A stretch of DNA of 64,000 nt, from the NCBI GenBank assembly GCA_004431415.1, contig QPMI01000152.1:62001-126000 (forward strand), in the 5' to 3' direction. The translations under genes were made by a program, and so were the position numbers. This stretch comes from Cyanophora paradoxa. Taxonomy: Eukaryota; Glaucocystophyceae; Cyanophorales; Cyanophoraceae. Position 1 is the stretch's first letter. Every line of letters starts with the position of its first letter. Under the pieces are notes generated by a model that searched no databases, was not told the origin of the DNA, and saw only the letters and a list, made by a program, of their open reading frames with translations. Positions 1 to 10,110 of this stretch are shown here, in pieces.

Positions 1-649
1 TTCGGCTTAGGTTGGCCGGACCTCGACGTTGCGAACCGAGACCGTCCAGTACAGTCGACTATCCGTTCTGCCCCAACGTATATAGAGACGCACGCGATGA
101 AGGACGCGACATCCGCTGGTTCACGGGGCGAAATGGTGTCGAACCCCAAAGGCCCATCCGATCCGAAATTCCCGAAAGCTACCCCTAAAAGACCCACGAA
201 ACTAGGAGCTCACCGTTCGAGGACGGCCGTGTTATCGGGTGCATTGTCCGGCTCGCGATCGGACTCGCTCGCCTGCCGCGAGGCGATCGGCGGGCGGTTT
301 CGATGGATCATGGAGCGAACGAACCGGTGGAGGAGCAGAAGGATCGGTAGCGGGCGTGCCTTTCCTCCGTCGCTTGCGCTTGGGTGGCTTTTGCAACGTT
401 ACATCGCCGACGGTCGATCGAAGGGCGTCCAGAATCTCAAGAGAGTCCTTGGAACTCACGGCGGGCCTGCGCGAGGCAGGGAATCGCGATCGGCCGCGAC
501 TCCGGCAAGATCACGCCTGGCAACATAGACGCACCGCACCACTTGAGCACGAAGGGCGAGTCGAGCTTCTGCTTGACCGCCTGCCGCTTCTGCGGCCTCA
601 GGGCGGCGGCCCCGGCCTCGGGCTTCTCATTCTCAGCCTTCGGTCCCAT
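1..649 (-). CDS. Ribonuclease P/MRP subunit Rpp38-like protein (5' part, runs off the left edge)
   Basis: Rpp38 is an L7Ae-family protein subunit of RNase P/MRP that acts in tRNA and rRNA processing. The first exon reads from ATG at 649 to 540, and a GTGCGG...GCGCAG intron spans 467-539. The joined product contains SPFVLKWPAVSSKDSLEIL, which resembles the conserved N-terminal block of animal Rpp38 (Asn-Pro-Tyr, then a Trp, then a Ser/Glu-Asp-x-x-x-Ile-Leu helix). A basic stretch KPPKRKRRRK follows, suiting an RNA-binding nuclear protein. A second intron near 280-330 joins a short acidic exon that ends at a GTGAGC donor near 221. The L7Ae fold itself is not visible and must lie beyond the left edge. 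The basis is family resemblance of the N-terminal block only, so another L7Ae-related or nucleolar protein is possible. Confidence 0.5.
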
Positions 650-1139
650 TTCTGTGTACGCCCCTGGGGCCGAACTCGGTAGCCCCCTGCAAACTGCAAA
701 CTGGCCCCTCTGCCAGGCCCCTCCGCGAGCATCGCAGCAGGTGGAGCAGGAGATGGGGTAGCGCCAGCCGCGTCCTGGGAACCGCACCGCCAGGGCTGAA
801 CGCGGAGCATCCTCGTCCGGCCGCCTAGGCGCCCGGGCGCCTGCAAGCGGTCATGTGGGCGACCCAGCTGCGCGGCCATGTGCTGGGCGGCAGCGGGCCG
901 GTCCCAGCGCTTGCGGGTATCGAGTCTTGCGTTGTGGTGAGCCAGCGAGCGCCGCTCTGTCTCTAGCTATGAGGTGCCGTGATCGAGCATGCCGAGAAAG
1001 CGCACGAGCTGTGCCATAGCTGCACGCGCACAGAGAGCAGGCCGCTCTCGTTCTGCCCCCGCTGGCCTGAGCCCCGCCACAGGTCGAGATTCGGGACGCT
1101 CGGGGCTCGGTTTGCACGCATCCGGGTCTGCATCGGCTG
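650..1139. other. Intergenic/divergent 5' region
   Basis: This stretch lies between the start of the Rpp38-like gene on the minus strand and the filamin gene on the plus strand. It is GC-rich and every frame is broken by stops or unlike protein. I see no convincing exon, although the true first exon of the filamin gene could lie here because its start is uncertain. It presumably holds the promoters of both genes. Confidence 0.4.
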
Positions 1140-3190
1140 GTGGATGCGTCCGCGGTCGGCCAAAAGAGCGGTGCGGTGCTCCCGGGCCCGGTCCTCGCCT
1201 GGCGCCTGCCGAGCGGGGCGCGCGGGCGGGGCCGGCAGGCTCGCTGCAGTGGCGGACGGTGGACGCGAAGCGCGGGCCCGGCACGGTGGGAGTCCTCTTC
1301 ACGCCGCTCGTCGCGGAGCCCGTCGAGTGCACGGTGCGCGGAGGCCCGCCCGCCGCCCCCGCGCCCCGCCGACCGCTGCCCCCGCCACTCCCGCCCCGCT
1401 CCGCAGGTTCTCATCAACGGTCGGTTCCCCCCCCGCCCACGCGCCCCGGGCGGGGGGCCGACGGCGGGGCGGGCGCAGGGGAGGAGGCGGCGGGGAGCCC
1501 CGTGCTCTTCCACGTCGCCCCGGCGCGCCCCGCCCCGCGCTGCGCCGCGCGGCAGGCTCACGCGGACGGCCGGGGCAGGCCCGCCGCACGGCTTCGAGTT
1601 CGTGGAGCTGCCGGAGGGCGGGCGGCCCGTCCTGACCGAGGCCTCCCGCCCCGTCGCCCTCCGCCTCACCGTCCGCCCGCCCCGCCCGCCCCCCGCCCAT
1701 CCGTTCTCATCTGTCGGCAGGCGCGGGACGAGCACGGGAACGCGTGCCGGGGCGGCTTCGACGCCTCGGGCCTGCTCGCCGCCCTCCACCGCGAGGGCGA
1801 GGCCCGCCCGCTCCTCGCCGCCGCGGGGGCGCCCGCCCGGCGCGCGGGGCGGCGGGGGAGAGCCTGGAGGTGCGGGAGGGCGGGGACGGCCTCTACGACG
1901 TCGTGGCGACGCTGCTCCGCGCGGGGCGCTACGAGCTCCGCGCCGAGTTCGCGCGCCGCGCCGCCTCCAACGGGCCCGCCCGCTCCACGTCCTCCCCGGT
2001 GCGCCACAGGCAGCGGGCCGCAGGGCGCCGGGGCTGGCGGGCGGCCGACGGGGGCGGGGCGGGGGCGGGGCAGGGCTGGTGGCGCCCCAGCGGTGCGCGC
2101 TGCTGGCGGGGCCGACCCCGGAGGCCCCGAGGCCCGCCCCGGCGTCGTCGCCACCGGCCTCGCCGGCCGCCCCTGCGCCGTCCTCATCCAGTGCGCCGCG
2201 CCCCCCCGTCCTGGAGGCGCCCCGCCGGAGGCCAGCGCCCGGGGGTGCAGGCTGCGCGACGCGTTCGGGAACGTGGCGGACATGGGGTACGAGGAGCAGG
2301 AGCTCACCGCCGACGCGGCCGTCGCCGGCGCCGCGGGCACGTGCGCGCGCCCCCGTACCCCTCCTTGGCTCCATCCCCGGGGGTCGAGGTGCGGGCGGGC
2401 AGGGCGGCGCAGGGGGAGGTGCCGGCGGAGCTGGGGGTACACGACCCGGGACACCTCCGGGTCGAGTTCTCGACGCCCCTCGCCGGCCGGCGCGCGCCGC
2501 CCGGGCGCCTCGGGGCGCGCGGCGGGATCTGAGGCGGGCGGGGCAGGTACGAGGTGCGGGCCTCGGTGCGGGGCGCGCCGCGGCCGGCGGCCCTCCGCGT
2601 CGACGTCCTCCGGGTACAGCGCCCCATCCGCCCGCCCGCCGGCCCCCGCCGCGCGCGCACGCCGGCTGACGTGCGGGGCGCGCAGACGCGCCGGACGCGG
2701 AGCACACGGCGGTGTCGCTGGGCGGGGAGGGGGCGGGGGTGGCCGGGGGCCTCCACGAGCTGCGGGTCGTCGTGCGGGACCGCCACCGCAACGTCCGCGC
2801 CGGCCTCGGCGACGCGCTGTCCCTGGCCCTCGAGGGCCCCGGGCGCGCCCTCGACCTCCGCACCTCGCCCAGCGACGAGGCCGGCGTGCACGTCGCCCGC
2901 TTCCGCGTGGAGGCCGCCGGCCGCTACGTCGCCCGCCTCACCGTCGCCGGGGAGGACGTCAGCGGGCCCGCCGGCCTCCCCTTCGACGTCGCCCCCGCCC
3001 CCGTCGACGTGCGCCCTCTCAGCCTAGCCTCCTCCCCTTCCGCCTCTGAGCGAGCGGGGGCGGGGCCCAGCCGCTGCGGTGCAGCGTGGGGCGGGACTTC
3101 GTGGGGGACTCCCTCCACGTCGGCACCACCGTCTCCTTCCTGGCCCGCCCTCCGCCGCCCCTCCCTCACGCGTCTTCTCCTCAGCTGAGC

Positions 3191-3225
<35 letters not shown>

Positions 3226-6200
3226 TGCAGGTGACGGCGCGGGACCGGTTCGGGTCGGTGCGGGGCGCGGGCGGGGAGGACCTGGGGCGCTTCGCGGCGG
3301 TGCTCTCGCTGGACGGGCGGCGCTGCCCCGGGGGCGAGCTGCGGGCCGCCCCGGGGCCCGAGCCGGCCCTCCGCGCCGCCGTCGTCCTCCACCGCTCCGG
3401 CGACTACCGCTTCGAGGCCCGTGGCCCCTTCCCCGCCACTCCCGCCCCGGGCCCCCCGGGCCCCGCCCCGCTCAGGCGGCCCCGCAGGTGTTCATGCGGC
3501 GGGACGGGGCGCCGGTGGACCGCGGCGAGCTCGAGCGCCTCCTCGACGCCGGGCCCGAGGCCGCCCCGGACCCCTCCCCGGGGAACAGCAGCGTCGGCGG
3601 CAACAGCACCGGCGGCGGCGGTCCGCTGAGCGCTCTGAAGGCGCTCCTGAGGCGGGGCGTGCCGACGGCGGCGGCAGCGGCGCCAGTCCCCTCCGAGACC
3701 ACCGCGCTGCGGGCCGCGGGGCGGGCGCGGGCGCTGGGCTGGGCGCCCCCGGGGTATCTCCAGATCGGGGGCTCCCCGGTATCCTGGGAGGTCCGCCCGG
3801 GGATCGTGACGCCGTCCAAGTGCCGCCTCCTCAACTGCCGCAGGAAGCAGTCCCTCAGCACCTCCGTGCGCCGCCCCCGGCCCCGCCCACATCGAATTCG
3901 CGGCTGGAGAACGTTAACCCCGCGGGGCGCGCACGCGCAGCTGGCGGAGTACGAGTGCGGGGTGCTGCTGGCGGACCAGTTCGGGAACGCGATGGTGCCC
4001 GGGGCGATCGACGTGCCCTTCGTCGAGCTCTACGGGGCCGGCCTCGCGTGGCCCACCGTGCGCGAGGTCGGCCCCGCCCGCCGCGGCGAGTTCCTCGTCA
4101 CCCTGCGGCCCGCGGCGATGGCCCCGGGGCTCTACCGCATGGCCGTCTTCGTGCGGGGCGAGGAGATCCCGGACTCCCCCGTCGACCTCCTCCTGGAGGC
4201 CGAGGCGCGCCCCTCCGACATCCTCCGCCGCGAGGAGGAGGCCCGCCGCCGCGGCAAGGCCCCCCCGCCCCCCGCCGCCCCCTTCGCCCCCACCGCCCTC
4301 CTCGTCACACCCTCCCTCCCCGACCCCGCCCTCGAGAACGGCATTCCCTTCCCCGAGGCACGCCCCCGCCCCCGCCCCCCGCCCCCCGCCCGCTCCTCCG
4401 CTCACCCTTCCCCCTCGCAGTACGTCCCCCCGGCGCCGGCGCGCGGGGGGCGCCCCGGGTCGGCCCTCTCCGCCCGCCCGGGCTCCGCCGTCTCCTCGAA
4501 CTCGGGGCGCCCCCTCTCCTCCCTCTCCTTCCTCTCCCGCCCCGAGACGGCCCTCTCCCGCCCCGAGTCGGCCCTCTCCGACGCCTCCCTGCCCCCCCTC
4601 TCCCGGTCCGGCTCTACCCCCCTCTTTCCTACTTCGGTCATCCGCCCTTGACAGGCTCCTCCGCAGCGCGCCCCGGCCCCTCACCGCCGCATCTCCCGAA
4701 CCGAGCGCCGCACCCTCCCCCCCGGCGCGCGCCCCCTGCCCTCTTTCCCTTTCGCTCTGACGCGCGCCGCAGCCCGAAGAGGGCCCGTCGCCAGCCCCGG
4801 GCCCGCGCCTCGGGGCGAGCCAGAGCGCGCCAGCGCTCTCGAGTGCGCGCCGCCGCGCCCCCCGCGCCCCGCCGCCCCGCCCCGCTCCGCCTCGCTCGAG
4901 CGCGCGGCGCAGTCACGCCGTCGGCGCCGCCGTGGCCCGGGGGCGAGGAGGTTCGGGAGGAGCTCCTCTCCGTGCTGGTCCCCGTGGGGCTCATCCTCCG
5001 CCCCACCGTCCTCCTCCTCCTCGTCGAGAACTCCGGCTTCGGCGGCGACGACGCGCGCCCCCCTTCCCCCCCGCTCCGCTCGGCTCGGCTCGGCTCAACG
5101 GGGCGGGGCGGGCAGGCGTGGGGCGAGCTGCAGGAGGCGGTGATGGCGGTGGTGCGGGCGCTGCAGGCGGCGCCGCACGTGCAGCTCTGCGTCGTCGTCT
5201 ACGGCGCCGAGCGCGCCATGGGCCTCCCCTTCCCCACCCAGGCCCTCGCCTCGGCCCTCGCCTCCATGCCCCCCGGCGTCTTCGGAGCCGGCGCCTGCCT
5301 GCACGACGCCTTCGAGCGCGCCGGGGACATGTTCAACCGGCTGGCGGCGGCCCTGGGGCGGGACGAGCTCGAGCGGGAGCCGTGGGAGGTCCACGTCGCC
5401 CTCCTCTCCAGCGTCGGCCACTCCTGCGCCGCCCACGCCACCCCCGTCGAGGCCTTCCAGGTGCCCCCCCTCCCCTCCCGCGCCCCCCACGCGTGCAGCC
5501 CGGCTCTGTCTTTCTCTTGGGCTCAGCCGGTGGCGGCGGCAGGAGCTGCGGTCGTTCCTGCGGCAGCGGGGCCCCGTGCGGGTCGTGGGCCACGCGGTCG
5601 CCGTCGGCTCCTACTTCGACCTGGAGTGGACGCAGCGCCTCCGCGCCACCCTCGGCTCCGAACCCGGCCTCATGCTCTGCCCCCCCTTCCGCTCCTCCTC
5701 CGGCGGCGGCGGCGGCGGCGGCGGCGTCCCCGCCCCCGCCGGCGGCGTCCTCGGCGAGCGATGCGCCGACCTCGCCTCGGGCGCGCCGGCCCCGCCGCCC
5801 GCCTCGTCGCCCGCCCGCCGCCGCTCACGCGGCCGCAGCGATTGCGATGGCATGGCGGCCTACGACGTCGAGGTCACGCTGCCGAGCCCGTACCCGGGCC
5901 CCGAGGGCGCCGAGGCGCCGCCCCTCGTGCGGCGCGCGGTGGGCGTGGGGTACGCCGACGGGGCGGACGCGGTGCAGGCGACGCTGCTCGTGCCCGTCGC
6001 GGCCGGCGACGAGGCCGTCTCGGGCCGCCTGCGGCTGCTGGCGCGGGGCGCGGAGGGCCCTCGGGCCGTCTTCGAGGGCGGCTTCACGGCGGGACGGCTG
6101 CGGGTGGAGGCGGCGGGCGGGGACCGCCTCTTCGGGCTGGCCCTGGGCGAGGCCCTCGCCGCCCGCTTCCTCGCCGCCGTCTCCGACGCCGTCATCGCCA

Positions 6201-6695
6201 CCCGCGGCGGCGCCTCCGTCCCTCCCGCGCACGCCCTCCCGCCCCTCCCGCCCCTCCCGCCCCGACGCCGTCCTGACGCCGGCGGGGCGGGCGGCAGGTG
6301 CGGAGGGGCTGGGCGGCCGGCGCAGCGACGGTGGAGGCGGCGCTGGGGCGGCTCCTGGGGCGGGACTGGCCCGAGGTGGCGGCCTCGCTGGGGCGGCAGG
6401 TGCGGCGGGTGCGGCGGCTGCTGGAGACGCGGCGCGGGGACGGGCGCCGCATGCACAACGTCGCCCTGGAGGTCGTCTACGGCTACCAGATCGAGCGCCA
6501 CCGCCTCCGCCAGGCCCGCCCCGCCCGCCCCGCCCGCCCCGCCCGCCCCGCCCCGCCCGCAGGGCCCTGACCGCTGCTCGCGCTCCGCCGCGCCGCGGGC
6601 AGGCCCTCCTCCGCAAGGCCCTCTCCCTCACCGCCCGCCGCGGCACCGAGACGGCCCGCGGGCCCCGCACCGCCCGCCCCAGCGCGTACACGTAG
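1140..6695 (+). CDS. Filamin/ABP280-repeat protein with C-terminal VWA-like domain
   Basis: The product is a large multi-exon protein built of immunoglobulin-like filamin repeats, which in known proteins serve as actin crosslinkers or scaffolds. Repeat hallmarks recur in successive exons: ARDEHGNACRGGF near 1720, CRLRDAFGNVADMGYEEQEL near 2250, VVRDRHRNVRAGLGDAL near 2770, VTARDRFGSVRG near 3232 and VLLADQFGNAMVPGAIDVPF near 3965. Typical repeat ends such as AAGSPVLFHV (near 1495) are also present. A Ser/Pro-rich linker occupies about 4250-4930. From about 4950 comes a VWA-like region with a hydrophobic strand VLLLLVENSGFGG, then VQLCVVVYGAERAMG and EVHVALLSSVGHSC. The metal-binding DxSxS is not intact (ENSGF), so metal binding is doubtful. 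The stop is TAG at 6693-6695, followed by AT-richer DNA. The start is uncertain: ATG at 1140 is in frame with the first plausible exon. I read one gene because introns continue without a break through 4600-4960, but two adjacent genes are not excluded. Confidence 0.65.
3189..3222 (+). repeat. Poly(C) tract in a filamin-gene intron
   Basis: A run of more than 30 consecutive cytosines sits immediately before the acceptor CTCTGCAG of an intron. It forms an extreme C-only polypyrimidine tract. Confidence 0.9.
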
Positions 6696-7044
6696 CGCCC
6701 GCGGGTGCGATCACGCGAGCTCTGTTGTTGGGGAAGGGAAAATCACTTCCCCTGTCCCTGTCCCTCGGGAGCCAACCCTACCCCAAATCCCATTTCCCCG
6801 ACCTCCTCAAAACCCGGGCCGCGCGGTACACCCTGAAAGCCCATCCCCAGGGGACCCCGAAACCATGTCTCCCGGTCCCGTCCGACCAAAGGGTGATCCA
6901 GGAACAGGCACCAACACACGGGACAAAAACGGGTCCAGCGACGCACATGGAGCAGATATACGGGCCAGACCAGTTCGAGGTCAATGCTTGCATTATGCCC
7001 GACATTCTGTACTCTGGGAGCAAGGCCGGGCGAGAGCGCGGTAG
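6696..7044. other. Intergenic spacer
   Basis: Base composition drops clearly in GC after the filamin-gene stop. I see no convincing exon. The segment probably holds the 3' UTR of the filamin gene and the promoter or first exon of the next gene. Confidence 0.5.
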
Positions 7045-8608
7045 CCCAGGAGGACGCCGCGCGCGCTAGCCAATCACGTTGCAGAGTCAGAAACGCTCTG
7101 CAGAAACCTCTTCGAGTACCCCAGCAAGTCGCGCGGGAAATGCTGTACATCGAGCAGCGCGCTGGGAGGACGCCCGCGAGGCAGCGGAGGTGCACAGCCA
7201 CCTCCGAGCATCGCCATCGGAGTCGACATCGAGCCTGCCAGCCAAACTTGCGGCAAGCCTGGGTGCGGCGGCTCCAGGCGCCAGTACGGCGGCAAGTGTC
7301 TGCATTGCGGGCGCCACTTGTGCACGCGGGAGGTACTGTACGAGCACGTGCCTCCATGTATAGCCGCCCGAGCTGCCGGCGCAGGGCTAGCAGGCGCACA
7401 CACGTTCGGGGAGCGACCGGACTGCGGCGCGTGCCAGCAGAAGAGCAAGGCAGCTCGCAGCACGGACGTCTGGGGTTGCGATCTCTGTGCGGCGCACTAC
7501 GTCAGCTTTGCTCCTTCGAAGGTGCGAAGGCACCAAGGAGGCGCATCGTGCAAGCAGAATCGCGTTCTCGGTGCGCGTCACTCAGCGTTCTAAGTTTGCG
7601 CCCAGCCTTAAGCACCGGCCTCGCGATCCGTGACAGATGTACGGGATCAGGAGAACAGCGCCGCGCGCAGCGAAGCCGCGCCTCAGGCTACCCGTACGCG
7701 TGGGACCGGTGCGCATGCGCCAGGCGTACGTGCCCATGCGACGCAAGCTCAGAACGCTGGATCGCAGAGCACGCGCAGCCGGCTATTGCTGGGCCGCCTC
7801 CGCCTGCTGGCAGTCACAACCTCGCCTCGCGGCGCGGCTGCAATCTCTGCACGGACAAGCAGCTGCAAGCGGCGGTCGGTGCGAACGTCTGGGGCTGCGA
7901 CTTCTTCCCACCCCTCTCCCGCTTCCGCTTGCTTTCGTGCGCTCACTGCCGTCCGCGCAGGAACGGCACGGCCACCCTGGAGTCCGGGCGCGAGTCCTGC
8001 CTGCTGATGCCGGCCCCGCCTGCCCCGGTTGCGGCCCCGCCTGCGCCGCAGCTGCCCGAGGACGACGACGAGTGCGTCCCTCCTTCTTGCTCCCGGATGC
8101 TCCATCGCTCCTCAATCCCAGCCCGCAGGGAGACGCCGAAGCGTCGCTCTGGTGGCCGCCAGGCCGTCGTGGTCTCCTCGGACGAGTCCGACAACGCCTC
8201 CGCCTCCGGGTCCGCCCCTCCGTCTCCTTCCCCGCCCCACCTTCCCCCCCCCCCCCCATCCCCCCCCCCCCCCCCCCCCCCCTTTCCCCACCCATCCTCC
8301 CTTTCCTTACCCGCTCTGCCCTCAGGGACGACCCCATCGAGGTCTCCTCAGACGAGACGAGGAGGGGGCAGCGCCCGAGCTCGACGCCGCCGAGGCGCCG
8401 GTCGTGAAGCCGGCCTCCGCCCCAAAGAAGGCCACCGGCATGAAGGGCCTCATGGCCCTCGCTGCGCCCCGCCTCCTCGGCACCAAGGCCGCGCGCCTCC
8501 TGGGCGCCGGCGTCTCCAAGGGCAAGAGCAAGGGCGCCAAGTCCATCAGGAAGCCCAAGGGCGGGAAGAGCACCAAGGGCGAGCGGGAAGAAGACCAAGG
8601 CCGTGTAG
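7045..8608 (+). CDS. Cys-rich tandem-motif protein with SUMO-interaction-like motifs and basic C-terminus
   Basis: I do not recognise the family. An open frame from 7045 encodes C-G-K-P-G-C, then GGKCLHCGRHLC and EHVPPC (7249-7360). A second Cys/His cluster CGACQQKSKAARSTDVWGCD follows, with LC and a downstream H...C (7425-7555). A later exon around 7830-7900 carries a recognisable repeat of it, CNLCTDKQLQAAVGANVWGC. The pattern C-x4-C...GG-x-C-x2-C-G weakly recalls the repeated zinc-binding motif common in stramenopile and haptophyte proteins. After the Cys region comes an acidic/serine segment with QAVVVSSDESDN (about 8160-8192), a hydrophobic core followed by Ser and acids as in SUMO-interacting motifs. 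A Lys/Ala-rich tail (KGKSKGAKSIRKPKGGK) then suggests nucleic-acid binding. Introns occupy about 8072-8127 and 8208-8323 or 8350; the second holds a long poly(C) tract. The 3' end is awkward: the basic tail lies in one frame, while a tidy ending SGKKTKAV-stop at 8582-8608 lies in another. No Met is visible for the first exon, so the 5' end is open. Confidence 0.45.
8239..8282 (+). repeat. Poly(C) tract inside an intron
   Basis: About 44 bases that are almost all C (one A, one T) precede the acceptor GCCCTCAG of the Cys-rich gene. Confidence 0.85.
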
Positions 8609-8615
8609 TGACTAG

Positions 8616-10110
8616 GCAGTACCGCCCGGGGCTGCAGCCCCGCCGCCCCTTTTGTGCGAGTCTTGTGCGCACTGCCAATGCCAAGAGCTCTTGGTGCTTC
8701 CTCCTACGTGCCGCAGAACCGCACGTGAACATGATCAATTTCCCTTCCCTGGACCCAACTGACGCGCGCGGCAAGTCAGTGGCCCTTTTATAGATGTTCT
8801 CAATGTCAGCTATCCGAAATCACTTCGGGTGGAACACTTTCACTAGGTTGGGAAAGAACAGCAGTGCCCCCGCGCCCCGCAGGAGTCTGCCGGCCATGCT
8901 GTCGCCGCAGAGTTGACCGAGGGCTGAGAGGCAGCATGACGCTTGGACGAGGGCGAGCGCTCTCTCTCTCCGCTTGAGAGCCCGAGCCTGCGAACGAGCT
9001 CAGCATAATAACAATTCAATGAGAAGTGAATCACGGTCCCTTAATTTGCGTGCGTGCCCGTCTATGATCATCACTTGCTGGGGGCTCGCCGAGTCGACGT
9101 CGACGTCGCTCATGCTCTCGCTCTCGCGATCGCTCGCGTCCGGATCCTGTGCGCCCGATCCCCGGCCCCACGGGTCATGCGCGCTTGGACGTGAGAGCTG
9201 AGCATTCGGACCGGATTCGGATGCATTCCCCCGCGGCCCTTTTGGATTTTGTATCGACTTGAAGACAACGACGCGCTGTTGCGAAAACGACGTCAGCAGC
9301 CGCGAAAAATTTGCGCCATTCGCGCGCGCACGTGCACGTTTGCGTCGCCGGAGCCAGCAAAGAACTGCGCGCGCGCACCCAATGATCGCGCCCCGCGCTT
9401 CACAAGCTGAGCTAGCCACAGGAAATTCGAAGATCTCAGAGTCTAGATCTAGATGCGCACTTTTGCAGTTGGTTGCCGACGAGAGATCGAGTTCGTACTC
9501 GGGAGGCCGCCAATCGCGAGAGCATTCGAATTCGAACTACAAAGCTGAGGGAGATGCGCATGGGGACGCGCTTCAAGGAATGGCGCGAAAGGTTTATCCC
9601 CTGTGCGAAATTTCAAATCCACGAGAGTGATCATCGACTTCGACGCTGCGCAGGCAGGCGGACCGAAGGGTTCCATATGCATGTTGCGAGGCTTGGAGCG
9701 CGCGCGAGCGCGCTCCCCTTAATTGATCGGGATTCGAAGGCCTTGCAACCGTGAATGAATTACTTGTACCCTGATCATGAGCGCCCCGCTGCGCGGCGCC
9801 GGCCGCTCCCCTGAATTGCCATATATGCCCCAGCGCGGCCCCCGCTCTTCGAAGGCTTCAGCGCCAGGAATCAGTGCTGGTGCCGGGAATCCCGAGGTAC
9901 ACATTGTTTACGAGTTCCTTATATTTGCAGTAAAAAAAAGGAGCCTACGCGTGGACAGGTACCGGTACAGGGCTTAGGGTCGTACTCTAGCAGCTAGCTC
10001 GACTGCACAATCGAGCGCACAGATGGAGTGGCGGCGGGGGGCTGCGAGCCCCCCGAACCGCAGGGAAGGGGGCGCCGACGCCCCCGACGCGACGTCGGGG
10101 CCGACGACGC
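8616..10110. other. Intergenic region, no confident gene
   Basis: This is a long, relatively AT-rich stretch. A minus-strand frame at about 9000-9120 reads SASPQQVMIIDGHARKLRD, and a possible acceptor GTTCGCAG at 8988-8995 leads to a further open segment down to 8806. A small gene is therefore conceivable, but codon choice and length give no real support. Nothing else is recognisable. Confidence 0.4.

Noticed and set aside
97-528. Plus-strand open frame overlapping the Rpp38-like exons
   Set aside because: Its sequence is Arg/Ser-rich and unlike protein. The minus-strand exons have splice sites and family similarity.
851-2863. Very long minus-strand open frame opposite the filamin gene
   Set aside because: It is an Ala/Arg/Gly/Pro-rich antisense shadow caused by high GC. 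The plus-strand exons show real filamin repeats.
4600-4960. Gene boundary between filamin repeats and VWA-like region
   Set aside because: There is no composition change or AT-rich spacer, and consecutive acceptors with CTGAC branch sites continue through the region; one gene preferred.
9000-9419. Minus-strand frame with a possible small gene (SASPQQVMIIDGHARKLRD)
   Set aside because: There is no second line of support, no family match and no clear exon structure; mentioned in the intergenic entry only.
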